In this document: in pieces, positions 1 through 6,951 of the stretch
Layout: every line of letters begins with the position of its first letter
Position numbering within the stretch: the stretch's first letter is position 1
Assembly: GCA_964440495.1 (NCBI GenBank)
Contig: CAYTSD010000036.1
Location: forward strand, 1-13,125
DNA length: 13,125 nt
Direction of reading: 5' to 3'
Source of the DNA: Benthortus sp964440495
GTDB taxonomy: Archaea; Thermoproteota; Nitrososphaeria_A; Caldarchaeales; Wolframiiraptoraceae
Notes under the pieces: model-generated
Database searches by the model: none
What the model was told of the DNA's origin: nothing
The model's input: only the letters and a program-made list of their open reading frames with translations
Position numbers and translations under genes: made by a program

Positions 1-183
1 ATCTACATTGTAGGGCGGCGATGTAACGATTAAATCGACACTATTAGGCTCAATGTAATCAACCTTAAGGAAATCATCATTTATGATAGCTATCCTTTCA
101 TCCGGGCTCTTAAAATATAGCTTGCTGGTCTCCACCTCCTTTAGGGCAACGCGATAGTTTCTCGCATTTTTTGATTGCTTCAT
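1..183 (-). CDS. DNA methyltransferase (N4-cytosine/N6-adenine type), N-terminal part only
   Basis: Reading leftward from ATG 183-181 gives 61 residues that run off the window edge, so the C-terminal part is missing. Residues 33-38 read IAIINDDF, similar to the short strand before the catalytic region in this family, and residues 54-61 read TSPPYNVD, the catalytic motif IV (S/T-S-P-P-Y) of amino-methyltransferases. Motif IV this near the N-terminus, with no FxGxG motif before it, fits the beta class, in which the SAM-binding motif follows the catalytic one. The expected activity is SAM-dependent methylation of an exocyclic amino group on adenine or cytosine at a specific site. A strong ribosome-binding sequence GGAGG lies about 9 nt before the start inside the upstream gene, and ATGA overlap with that gene implies translational coupling. 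No restriction enzyme is visible, but the downstream side is outside the window. Base composition is visibly more AT-rich than the metabolic genes, hinting at transfer. Confidence 0.8.
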   Translation of the reverse strand, partial: MKQSKNARNYRVALKEVETSKLYFKSPDERIAIINDDFLKVDYIEPNSVDLIVTSPPYNVD

Positions 184-350
184 GATTTAGCCCTCCTTTC
201 ATGCTCATCTAGTAAGGAATTTACTGCTTGGTCGAAGGTTACCCTAGGGTTCCCCCTCTCCTTTATTAGTTCAAGCTTATATTGTTCTAGACGTTGATAG
301 GTCTCCTCTCTTAAAACTATGGTCTTGATCCTCCTCCCGTCTCTAGCCAT
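180..350 (-). CDS. Small ribbon-helix-helix / VapB-like DNA-binding protein
   Basis: A 56-residue protein starting at ATG 350-348 (MARDGRRIKTIVLREETYQR) and ending in TGA that overlaps the methyltransferase ATG. The layout is that of a short RHH protein: a basic N-terminus, a beta strand near residues 7-13 (RIKTIVL), a first helix near 15-30 (ETYQRLEQYKLELIKE), and a second helix near 38-52 (TFDQAVNSLLDEH). The strand-then-EETYxRLE pattern is typical of archaeal VapB-type antitoxins, and the TFDQAVNxLL stretch is typical of their second helix. Family membership is by pattern only. Because the partner gene is a methyltransferase and not a PIN toxin, I infer a transcriptional regulator of the methyltransferase operon, probably acting on its own promoter, rather than an antitoxin. 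It is too short for many gene callers to report. Confidence 0.72.
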   Translation of the reverse strand: MARDGRRIKTIVLREETYQRLEQYKLELIKERGNPRVTFDQAVNSLLDEHERRAKS

Positions 351-361
351 TATTTCTATCC

Positions 362-391
362 GTTATATTTACTATATCGGTTATATTTAAA
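362..391 (-). promoter_or_regulatory. TATA box and tandem repeat operator candidate of the RHH-methyltransferase operon
   Basis: On the plus strand GTTATATTTA occurs at 362-371 and again at 380-389, exactly 18 bp apart. The surroundings are also alike (CTATC before the first copy, CTATATC before the second), so this is an imperfect tandem duplication of about 18 bp. Read on the minus strand, the distal copy gives TTTAAATATAAC, a good archaeal TATA box about 35 nt upstream of the RHH start, and the proximal copy falls near the expected transcription start. RHH dimers commonly bind short tandem repeats over their own promoters, so autoregulation is a reasonable inference. Confidence 0.5.
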
Positions 392-416
392 CAGGGGACA
401 AGGGTCTCTAAAAAGA

Positions 417-426
417 GTTAAATAAA
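417..426 (+). promoter_or_regulatory. TATA box of the 5S rRNA gene
   Basis: GTTAAATAAA is centred about 25 nt upstream of the inferred 5S 5' end at 447, the usual archaeal TATA-to-start distance. This supports independent transcription of the 5S gene. Confidence 0.5.
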
Positions 427-446
427 CAGATAAACAAGAAATGGAT

Positions 447-568
447 GCTTGCCGGTCATAGCGGCCCGGGAAACGCCCGGACTCATTCCGAACCCGGAAG
501 CTAAGCCGGGCTGCGCCGGGGTATTAGTGGGGTGCGGGAGCCCCCGCGAGCCCCCGGTGCTGGCAAGC
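447..568 (+). rRNA. rrf: 5S ribosomal RNA
   Basis: About 122 nt with the expected 5S features. The 5' GCTTGCC pairs with the 3' GGCAAGC to form helix I. The loop B/C region contains the hallmark CGGACTCATTCCGAACCCGG at 478-497, followed by GAAGCTAAGCC, and the GC-rich helix IV/V arm (GTGGGGTGCGGGAGCCCCCGC) follows. The very GC-rich stems suit a thermophile. No 16S, 23S or tRNA lies next to it, and it has its own TATA box, so it is an unlinked 5S gene, as in many TACK archaea. The ends are set by helix I pairing and could be off by one or two bases. Confidence 0.95.
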
Positions 569-581
569 TCTCCTCACAGGG

Positions 582-592
582 AAAAGATATAG
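582..592 (+). promoter_or_regulatory. TATA box of the prs operon
   Basis: AAAAGATATAG is centred near 587. Transcription would start near 611-615, so ATG 617 would be nearly leaderless and the in-frame TTG at 608 would lie upstream of the message. This decides the start chosen for prs. Confidence 0.35.
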
Positions 593-616
593 GTCTGTTG
601 GGATTTATTGTATAAG

Positions 617-1519
617 ATGTGCTGCGTGGTTGTTAATGGCTCGCCTTCCGGGCTTCTCGGCGTTAAGATAGCTAAGCTTGCTTCTTGGAGGTATGTTCCC
701 GTCAGGATTGAGCATTTCCCAGACGGGGAGATTTATGTGAGGGTTATGGGAGACGTTGAGGGTGCGACGGTGTATCTCGTCCAGTCGATGGCTTTGAAGC
801 CTAACGACTATCTCATGGAGTATCTGTTGATGGTTGATGCTTTGAGGAGTCTTGGAGCCGAGAAGATTATCGCCGTGATCCCTTACTTCGCCTACGCTAG
901 ACAGGACTCTAGATTCAATAAGGGTGAGGCTCTAAGCCTCGAGGTTGTCGCGAAGCTTATAGAGGATATCGGGACAGAGATGCTGATAACGGTTGACATG
1001 CATCTACATAGGCTTCACGATGCCTCAGAGATATTCAGGATACCTGTCATAAATCTCTCAGCAGCCCCACTACTAGCACGATACATAAAGGAGAACTATG
1101 AGCTTGAAGACCCAGTCGTCGTAGGGCCTGATGAGGAGGCTGAGCAGTGGGCCCGCAGAGGCGCCGAGGCTATCGGAGCAGAGTATGATGTCTTAGAGAA
1201 GGTTAGGAAGTCTGCGATGGAGGTCTTGATTCAGCCTAAGAAGATCGACGTTAAGGGGAGAGACGTAGTCCTCCTAGACGATATTATCAGCACCGGGGGA
1301 ACGATGGTTGAGGCTATAAGGTTCCTGAAGAAGGCTGGGGCTAGGAGGATTATAGTGGCTTGCACCCACCCTCTCCTCGTTAGAAGGGCTTTAGAGAAGA
1401 TTCTCCTAGAGGGGGCTGAAGACGTTATTGGAACAGACACGGTTATGAGCGCTGCAAGCAGGGTCAGTGTAGCGCCACTAATAGTTGAGAAGCTTCAGGA
1501 GATATGTGGGGAAAGATGA
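617..1519 (+). CDS. prs: Ribose-phosphate pyrophosphokinase (PRPP synthetase)
   Basis: Makes 5-phosphoribosyl 1-diphosphate from ribose 5-phosphate and ATP, the precursor for purines, pyrimidines, histidine and other cofactors. The 300-residue product has the family landmarks in order: FPDGE at 34-38, the ATP-site YARQD at 93-97, DMHLH at 127-131 carrying the active-site histidine and metal ligand, and the PRPP-binding loop DDIISTGGT at 221-229. Its length is near that of archaeal class III-like enzymes, and it has no long bacterial allosteric insert. A TTG at 608 would add three residues (MYK), but ATG 617 aligns with the usual family start and with the predicted transcription start. The stop overlaps the next gene by ATGA, so the two are co-translated. 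It lies 48 bp after 5S but appears to have its own TATA box. Confidence 0.95.
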   Translation: MCCVVVNGSPSGLLGVKIAKLASWRYVPVRIEHFPDGEIYVRVMGDVEGATVYLVQSMALKPNDYLMEYLLMVDALRSLGAEKIIAVIPYFAYARQDSRFNKGEALSLEVVAKLIEDIGTEMLITVDMHLHRLHDASEIFRIPVINLSAAPLLARYIKENYELEDPVVVGPDEEAEQWARRGAEAIGAEYDVLEKVRKSAMEVLIQPKKIDVKGRDVVLLDDIISTGGTMVEAIRFLKKAGARRIIVACTHPLLVRRALEKILLEGAEDVIGTDTVMSAASRVSVAPLIVEKLQEICGER

Positions 1520-2487
1520 TAGAAGAGGTTCTCAAGACCGCTGAAGACATTAAGACTATGAGGATTAGAGGCGCCGCTAGGATTGCTAGAAGCGCTGCTG
1601 ATGCCTTGAGGCTTGTCGCAGAACGCTCCGAGGCAAAGAATGTTGAGGAGTTTCTAGAGGAGCTGAACAAGGCTGCACGCCTCCTCCTAAACACTAGGCC
1701 TACAGCGGTCTCTATGCCGAACGCCGTTAACTTCATCGTTAGAAAGGCTAGGAGGACTGCGGCCTCGGGAAGCTTGAAGGAGGTTAGAGAGGCGGTGGTC
1801 TCCGCTGCAAGGGAGTTTATTGAGAACTCTCTCAAGGCTTTGGAGATTATAGGAGAGCTTGGAGCCAAGAGGATTAAGAAGGGAGACGTAATCATGACCC
1901 ACTGCAACAGCTCTGCGGCGATATCAATTATCTTGAAGGCTGCTGAGCAGGGTAAGGTTGAGGAGGTCTATGCCACTGAGACTAGGCCGAGGTTTCAGGG
2001 AAGACTCACGGCGCAGCAGCTGGCCGAGAAAGGTGTGAAGGTCAACCTGATAGTCGACTCAGCCGCACGATACTTCATGAACGAGGTTGACAAGGTTATT
2101 GTTGGGGCAGACGCGGTGGCGGTGAACGGGGCGGTGGTAAACAAGATTGGAACCTCTCTGATAGCGTTGGCGGCTCATGAGGCGAGGGTTAGATTCTACG
2201 TGGCCGCCGAGAGCTACAAGTTTAGTCCGGCGACAATCTACGGTGAGTTAATCGAGATCGAGGAGCGTCCCCCGCAGGAAGTAGTCGACGAAGAGTTTCT
2301 CAGGAAGTATCCTAGGATAAGGGTTAGGAACCCGGCTTTCGACGTAACTCCCCCAGAGTATATCGACCTAATAATAACCGATAAGGGCGTCTTCCCGCCT
2401 CAAGCACTCTTCATAGTCCTCAAAGACGAGTTCGAGTGGGTTATAGAGGATTTATACCCGGAAATAAAAGTTGTGGAGGAGGATTAA
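1516..2487 (+). CDS. Ribose-1,5-bisphosphate isomerase (eIF2B alpha-like family)
   Basis: Converts ribose 1,5-bisphosphate to ribulose 1,5-bisphosphate in the archaeal AMP/nucleoside degradation route that feeds type III RuBisCO. The 323-residue protein belongs to the eIF2B-alpha/MTNA fold. Diagnostic stretches are MRIRGAARIARSAADAL near the N-terminus, THCNS at 128-132 with the catalytic-type Cys130, and VGADAVAVNG at 197-206 with Asp199; these match the catalytic Cys and Asp described for the Thermococcus kodakarensis enzyme (family knowledge). The start at ATG 1516 gives the conserved MIEEVLKTAED opening and a 4-bp overlap with prs, preceded by GTGGGG; an ATG at 1504 would add four residues with poor ribosome-site spacing. 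Relatives in the fold include translation factor subunits and methylthioribose-1-phosphate isomerase, but the N-terminal helix set and the PRPP synthetase partner favour R15P isomerase. No RuBisCO or AMP phosphorylase gene is in the window. Confidence 0.85.
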   Translation: MIEEVLKTAEDIKTMRIRGAARIARSAADALRLVAERSEAKNVEEFLEELNKAARLLLNTRPTAVSMPNAVNFIVRKARRTAASGSLKEVREAVVSAAREFIENSLKALEIIGELGAKRIKKGDVIMTHCNSSAAISIILKAAEQGKVEEVYATETRPRFQGRLTAQQLAEKGVKVNLIVDSAARYFMNEVDKVIVGADAVAVNGAVVNKIGTSLIALAAHEARVRFYVAAESYKFSPATIYGELIEIEERPPQEVVDEEFLRKYPRIRVRNPAFDVTPPEYIDLIITDKGVFPPQALFIVLKDEFEWVIEDLYPEIKVVEED

Positions 2488-2518
2488 GGAGGGAGCAATC
2501 AAAGGAACTGAGGGGAAG

Positions 2519-4519
2519 CTACTTCTTCTCCTTGTCCTCCTTCATTCCCTTCATCAGTATCTCGACGGCTCTCTTCGCTTCCTCGATTGAGGATGCGTCC
2601 TCGAGGGTTGTCATGTCTCCGAGCTTCATCCCGCTTACAACGGCCTTCAGAAGCCTCCTCATAATCTTCCCGCTTCTCGTCTTCGGAAGCTTCGAGACGA
2701 AGTAGATAGCCTCAGGCGTCGCCACAGGCCCAATCTTCTTCCTAATCCAGCTGCGCAGCTCCTTTCTAAGCTCCTCGCTCGGCTCATACCCGGTTCTCAG
2801 GGTTACGAAGGCTACTATTGCCTCGCCTTTCACTGGGTCTGGCTTGCTTGTCACCGCTGCCTCCGCTACCGCTGGGTGGTCTACGAACGCGCTCTCAAGC
2901 TCCATGGTTCCAATCCTGTGTCCAGCGACCTTGATTACGTCGTCTGCTCTACCCATAAGCCAGAGGTATCCCTCATCATCCTTCATCGCGTAGTCTCCAG
3001 TGTAGTAGACTGCCGCGGGCTTAATCTTGAACTCAAGCTTCTCGTTGGGCTGGAATCTTGTCCAGTAGACCTGCTTGTAGCGCTCAGGGTCTTGCCAGAG
3101 GGTCATGAGCATCCCAGGCCAGGGCGCCAGAATCACTAGGTAGCCCTTCTCAAACGGCTTCACAGGCTCTCCATCCTCGTTGACGACCTCGGCGTGGATT
3201 CCTGGAAGCGGGAAGGTCGCAGACCCAGGCTTAAGCGGCACAAGCTCTATCCCGAGGGCGGGTGAGATCATGAACCCGCCTGTCTCTGTCTGCCACCATG
3301 TGTCGATTATCGGGCACCGGTTGTCCCCTATCACCCTGTAGTACCATCTCCACGCCTCTGGGTTGATTGGTTCCCCGACTGTTCCTAGGACCCGGAGGGT
3401 GCTGAGGTCATGCTTCTTAGCCCACTCCTCGCCGAACTTCATATGCATACGGATTGCGGTTGGAGCCGTGTAGAACTCTGTTACACCATACTTCTCAACA
3501 ATCTCCCACCATCGGTCTGGAGCTGGATAGTCTGGAGCGCCGTCATACATTATCTGTGTCAGCCCATGCATTAGTGGGCCGTAGACGATGTAGCTGTGGC
3601 CTGTAATCCACCCTATGTCCGCTGTGCACCACCATATGTCGTTTGGCTTGGGGTCGAACGCCCACTTGAGGGTTGCCCAGAGCCAGACAAGGTATCCGCC
3701 TGTGCTGTGAACCACTCCCTTCGGCTTCCCAGTTGTCCCGCTCGTGTAGAGGATGAAGAGCGGGTCGGTTGCCTCCATTGGCTCAGGTGGACAGTAGCCG
3801 TCGGCGTCCTTCATGAGGTCGTCCCACCAGAAGTCTCTGCCCTCGGTCATCGGCGTATCCTCCAACCCTACACGCTTAACCACCACAACCTTCTCGATGC
3901 TTGGAGCCTGCTTCAAGGCCTCGTCGGCATTCTTCTTAAGCGGAATCACCTTGCCGCGGCGGTAGAGCCCGTCGGATGTTATGAGAACTCTTGCCTTTGC
4001 GTCGTTTATTCTATCGGCAAGCGCCGATGCGCTGAACCCTGAGAAGACTACGCTGTGGAGGACACCTATCCTGGCGCAGGCAAGCATCGCTATCGGAAGC
4101 TCAGGCACCATAGAGAGATAGATTGTAACCCTGTCTCCCTTCTTCAGCCCAAGCTTCTTCAAGACGTTGGCGAACCTGTTTACCTCCTTCCAGAGCTGAT
4201 AGTAGGTGAAGGTTCGGGTCTTGCCCTCCTCACCCTCCCAGAAGTAGGCAACCTTATTCTTGTTCCCGTTCTTCAGGTTCACGTCCAAGGCGTTGTAGGA
4301 GGCGTTCAGCACCCCGCCTACAAACCACTTAGCGAAGGGCGGATCCCACACCAGAACCTTGTCCCATCGCTTGAACCATACGAGGTTGTCGGCTATCTCA
4401 GCCCAGAACTCTTCAGGGTTTTCTAGGGCTTTTCTCAGCATCTCCTTAAGCTTTCCGCCGTAGAAGACTTTCCGAGCCTCCTCTGCAAATGTTTCAGATG
4501 CTTTACTCTCCTCACTCAT
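2519..4519 (-). CDS. acs: Acetyl-CoA synthetase, AMP-forming
   Basis: Activates acetate to acetyl-CoA with ATP through an acetyl-adenylate, releasing AMP and PPi. The 666-residue length is typical. Motifs of the ANL adenylating family are all present: the P-loop YTSGTTGKPKG at 258-268, DTWWQTETGG at 406-415 whose second Trp limits the acyl pocket to acetate or propionate, YTGD at 506-509, the hinge segment GRADDVIKVAGHR at 523-535, and PKTRSGK at 612-618, whose last lysine is catalytic and is the usual site of regulatory acetylation. The N-terminal ACS extension (VWFKRWDKVLVWDPP) is also intact. It is monocistronic by layout, convergent with the preceding operon and divergent from the tRNA thiolation gene. 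Propionyl-CoA synthetase is the main alternative, but the paired Trp and overall pattern favour acetate. Many anaerobic archaea use the ADP-forming enzyme instead. Confidence 0.94.
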   Translation of the reverse strand: MSEESKASETFAEEARKVFYGGKLKEMLRKALENPEEFWAEIADNLVWFKRWDKVLVWDPPFAKWFVGGVLNASYNALDVNLKNGNKNKVAYFWEGEEGKTRTFTYYQLWKEVNRFANVLKKLGLKKGDRVTIYLSMVPELPIAMLACARIGVLHSVVFSGFSASALADRINDAKARVLITSDGLYRRGKVIPLKKNADEALKQAPSIEKVVVVKRVGLEDTPMTEGRDFWWDDLMKDADGYCPPEPMEATDPLFILYTSGTTGKPKGVVHSTGGYLVWLWATLKWAFDPKPNDIWWCTADIGWITGHSYIVYGPLMHGLTQIMYDGAPDYPAPDRWWEIVEKYGVTEFYTAPTAIRMHMKFGEEWAKKHDLSTLRVLGTVGEPINPEAWRWYYRVIGDNRCPIIDTWWQTETGGFMISPALGIELVPLKPGSATFPLPGIHAEVVNEDGEPVKPFEKGYLVILAPWPGMLMTLWQDPERYKQVYWTRFQPNEKLEFKIKPAAVYYTGDYAMKDDEGYLWLMGRADDVIKVAGHRIGTMELESAFVDHPAVAEAAVTSKPDPVKGEAIVAFVTLRTGYEPSEELRKELRSWIRKKIGPVATPEAIYFVSKLPKTRSGKIMRRLLKAVVSGMKLGDMTTLEDASSIEEAKRAVEILMKGMKEDKEKK

Positions 4520-4637
4520 GTCTAAAACACCCTTACTCTCCGCTGAGGAGAGCTGGGAAGGTTCTTAAAAACATTAGCCGCCTCAAGCGAGTAGATTTTT
4601 TAGAGCGGCTCGGTGGAAAGGGGTTTGGGAAGGCTTC
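4520..4637. promoter_or_regulatory. Divergent promoter region between acs and the tRNA thiolation gene
   Basis: In 118 bp there are two facing promoters. For acs (minus), TTTTTAAGAA at 4562-4571 is a TATA box predicting a start near 4541, and GGGTG about 8 nt before ATG 4519 can act as ribosome site. For the plus gene, GATTTTTTAG at 4594-4603 predicts a start near 4625, and GGGAAGG just upstream of TTG 4638 may be the ribosome site. The two TATA boxes are only about 25 bp apart. Confidence 0.45.
4536..4552. repeat. Inverted repeat at the predicted acs transcription start
   Basis: CTCTCC (4536-4541) and GGAGAG (4547-4552) are perfect 6-bp arms around a 5-nt centre GCTGA. It straddles the predicted acs transcription start, so it could be an operator or a 5'-leader hairpin. 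Arms this short can also arise by chance. Confidence 0.3.
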
Positions 4638-5588
4638 TTGACTCTGAGCTCTGAGAGGCAGCTAGGTAAATGCAGCCTATGCGGCAGGTATCCACCGGTC
4701 TATCTTAGACGATACTCGGGTGAGAGGCTCTGCGCCCGATGCTTCAACGAGTCTATCGAGATGCGTGTAAGACGTACAATCTCCAAGTATGATTTATTGA
4801 AGCCTTTTGATAGGATTGCTGTCGGCGTCTCAGGCGGGAAGGATAGTCTCTCCCTCCTGAAGATTCTCCAGAGGATTGAGCGTGACTTCCCTAGGGCAAC
4901 CCTCGAGGCGGTGCTGGTGGATGAGGGAATACCTGTCTACAGGGAGGAGTCGATGAGAATTGCCGAGGAGTTTGCGTCAAGCCTTGGAGTCGAGCTCACC
5001 AAGGTAAGCTTCAAGGAGCTCTTTGGATTCACTTTAGCGGAGGCGGTTGAGTCGGGTGCCGCCAAGGAGCTAGGCCTCCAGCCATGCACAATCTGCGGCG
5101 TCTTGAGGAGGAAGGCGCTCACCCTCGCGGCTAAGAGGATTGGGGCGACGGTTGTGGCTATGGCTCACACGCTTGACGACGTTGTCCAGACCTACCTCCT
5201 AAACCTTCTACGGGGGGAGGCTAGGATACAGCCTCTTGGCCTGAGACGTGAGGCAGAGGGAGTGATACCCCGAGCCACGCCCTTCAGGCTCATCCCAGAG
5301 AGGGAGGTAGTCTTCTACGCCTACCTCAACAAGGTTCCCTACCAGACCCACACATGCCCCTACGCCCATACATCGATGCGTGACCCAATCCGCCTCTTCC
5401 TAACCTCCTATGAAGAACGCTACCCTGGAAGCCTCTACGCGTTCCTAAACTCCTTCGAGAAGATGCTTCTAACACAGAAGCCGCGGGAAGAGGAGAATAG
5501 ATGCGAGATATGCGGCGAACCAACCAACCGGAGAATATGCAGAGCATGCGAGATAGAGATGAAGATTCGGGAGAAGCTTAGGAGATAG
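4638..5588 (+). CDS. tRNA 2-thiolation enzyme of the TtuA/Ncs6 (TtcA-related) family
   Basis: Adenylates and thiolates a tRNA uridine (position 54 for TtuA, position 34 for Ncs6/Ctu1), a modification important for heat stability or decoding. The 316-residue protein contains an N-terminal zinc site (C12, C15, C32, C35), the ATP-pyrophosphatase PP-loop SGGKDS at 65-70, a CTIC pair C150/C153 with a distant C240 that would bind the catalytic [4Fe-4S] cluster, AHTLDD at 176-181, and a C-terminal zinc site (C289, C292, C301, C304). Two zinc ribbons flanking the PP-loop core is the TtuA/Ncs6 plan, unlike bacterial TtcA. The sulfur donor would be a ubiquitin-like thiocarboxylate protein, not present here. 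The start is TTG; there is no ATG before the first zinc cysteines, so the rare start is well supported. Which uridine is modified cannot be decided from this sequence alone. Confidence 0.88.
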   Translation: MTLSSERQLGKCSLCGRYPPVYLRRYSGERLCARCFNESIEMRVRRTISKYDLLKPFDRIAVGVSGGKDSLSLLKILQRIERDFPRATLEAVLVDEGIPVYREESMRIAEEFASSLGVELTKVSFKELFGFTLAEAVESGAAKELGLQPCTICGVLRRKALTLAAKRIGATVVAMAHTLDDVVQTYLLNLLRGEARIQPLGLRREAEGVIPRATPFRLIPEREVVFYAYLNKVPYQTHTCPYAHTSMRDPIRLFLTSYEERYPGSLYAFLNSFEKMLLTQKPREEENRCEICGEPTNRRICRACEIEMKIREKLRR

Positions 5589-5589
5589 T

Positions 5590-6732
5590 CTAGAGCTGGA
5601 AGAAGCCGAAGGTCTTGTAGGTGAAGGCGATGTTTGACAAGAGTAGGGCGATGGCTGCCGCCGAGACCGTGTATCCCAATAGCTTTAGCTTCTTCTCGCT
5701 TCTTATCTTGGCTTCTAGGAGGGATGTTAAGAGGAGATAGCCGTCTAGAATCTGTATTGGAAGCATGTTGAATATCGCTACACCGAGTGCGATGAGCTGA
5801 GTCCACCAAAACGTTCTATAAACGCTGTACTCTGCCGCGGGGTCTCCCAACCCTATCCTCATAGGATAATAGTAATCTATCCTAACGACTCCGAGGCTTC
5901 TAAGCACCCATGCAATCGGCATATTGATAGGCTCCCTAAGCTTGAAGGTATGGTTCTGGAGACTTGTCCGAACAGTTAATGTGTCTTCAGCGGTGATGTT
6001 CTCCATCAAGGTGTAACGATTCACCGCGACGCCGTTGACGCTGAATATAGTCTCACCAGCCTTAAAGCTGCTTCCCTCCTCAGCCTCTAAGACAATTACA
6101 CCTGACTCAACGGGCATAAAGACACCCATCATTAGAAGGATGACCAACACTCCCACGACAACGTTTGCAAAGCTTCCAGCCGCGGCAACCCTCGCCTTCG
6201 CCCTCGGCGGCGCCTTCTTAAACTCCTCCTCATCAGGCTCAACAAATCCTCCCGGGAAAATGAATGCGAGGAACACCCCAGTTGACTTCAACTTTATCTT
6301 CTCAAGCCTCGCTACAAGTCCATGCATCCCCTCATGAGTTATCAATACAGCCGCCAACGCCAGCAGCATGTACGGTAGATGCTCGAACCTTATCGTCACA
6401 CCGATAATCAGCGGGATTACAATGTTCTGAACTCCAACCTGTTTTGGGGCGAAGAGGTAGACCCAGATATTCTTCGTCAGAAAGAATACTGCAAACCCCA
6501 TTAACCCGAATCCTACTGCTAGACCTATGTTGGAGATGGTGCGCCAGAAGAGTGGGGATGAGGCTGCAACCCTGTCAAGTATCTTGACGAGTTTCTCGGA
6601 TTTCAAGACAAAGGCTAAGGGATACAGCTTTAGGCTCTTCAGCTTCTCAAGTCTCTCCTTGTAAAGTGTTCTGATAACTAGGTAGGCTGCCGCCCAAGCT
6701 GCTGCGAAGACTCCGAGATACAGGTATATCAC
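5590..6732 (-). CDS. Site-2 protease-type intramembrane zinc metalloprotease (M50) with PDZ-like domain
   Basis: Cleaves membrane-embedded segments of other proteins. The 380-residue polytopic protein shows hydrophobic segments near 2-20, 66-86, 104-112, 120-142, 184-207, 308-325 and 350-370. The zinc-binding HEGMH is at 133-137 within the third or fourth segment, AGSFAN at 185-190 is the usual conserved turn, and NMLPIQILDG at 322-331 supplies the third ligand Asp330. Between them, residues about 208-265 (GVIVLEAEEGSSFKAGETIF onward) look like a PDZ domain, which gates substrate entry in related enzymes. The start is GTG at 6732, preceded on the minus strand by a TATA-like CTTTATTTTTAGG at 6763-6775. 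Its stop lies one base from the stop of the convergent thiolation gene. Its substrate is unknown. Confidence 0.9.
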   Translation of the reverse strand: MIYLYLGVFAAAWAAAYLVIRTLYKERLEKLKSLKLYPLAFVLKSEKLVKILDRVAASSPLFWRTISNIGLAVGFGLMGFAVFFLTKNIWVYLFAPKQVGVQNIVIPLIIGVTIRFEHLPYMLLALAAVLITHEGMHGLVARLEKIKLKSTGVFLAFIFPGGFVEPDEEEFKKAPPRAKARVAAAGSFANVVVGVLVILLMMGVFMPVESGVIVLEAEEGSSFKAGETIFSVNGVAVNRYTLMENITAEDTLTVRTSLQNHTFKLREPINMPIAWVLRSLGVVRIDYYYPMRIGLGDPAAEYSVYRTFWWTQLIALGVAIFNMLPIQILDGYLLLTSLLEAKIRSEKKLKLLGYTVSAAAIALLLSNIAFTYKTFGFFQL

Positions 6733-6903
6733 TTACCGCTCAACGTTTTCTCCGCTGCTAGACCTAAAAATAAAGCTTCTACTGGAGGCGGGAAATCCTT
6801 TTTAGCTTATAGATTTCAAGAGCCTCGGCGTCGGTTAAGGAGAAGCCTGAAGGAGCAGATAAATAATGTAATTTAATAAAGTCTCGACGAGTTTTTCGCA
6901 TCT

Positions 6904-6951
6904 ACAAGACGGCTTGTCCTTTACAAGCTCTTCGGCCTCTATCCCCGAAGA
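6904..6951 (-). repeat. Cluster of short alternative hairpins at the aldolase 3' end
   Basis: TCTTCGG (6929-6935) and CCGAAGA (6945-6951) form a 7-bp inverted repeat that spans the aldolase stop codon. Just beyond it ACAAG (6904-6908), CTTGT (6913-6917) and ACAAG (6923-6927) allow two mutually exclusive 5-bp hairpins. After these, the minus strand enters an AT-rich run (ACTTTATTAAATTACATTAT, 6864-6883), so this may be a transcript end. The rest of 6733-6903 shows only the TATA box for the protease gene and no tRNA or ORF that I can support. Confidence 0.3.

Noticed and set aside
1504..1515. ATG 1504 as start of the R15P isomerase
   Set aside because: Its ribosome sequence is only about 2 nt away, and the added residues (MWGK) precede the conserved family start at ATG 1516.
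1464..1907. 147-codon minus-strand open frame
   Set aside because: Antisense to the prs end and the R15P isomerase gene, low-complexity Ala/Ser/Leu product, no ribosome site.
2436..2705. 89-codon plus-strand frame after the R15P isomerase
   Set aside because: It starts inside the isomerase gene and runs antisense to the acs 3' end; no family resemblance.
3596..4426. Two long plus-strand open frames (3596-4042 and 4055-4426) inside acs
   Set aside because: They are antisense to a complete, motif-bearing acetyl-CoA synthetase; long opposite-strand frames are expected in this codon-biased DNA and their products show no family features.
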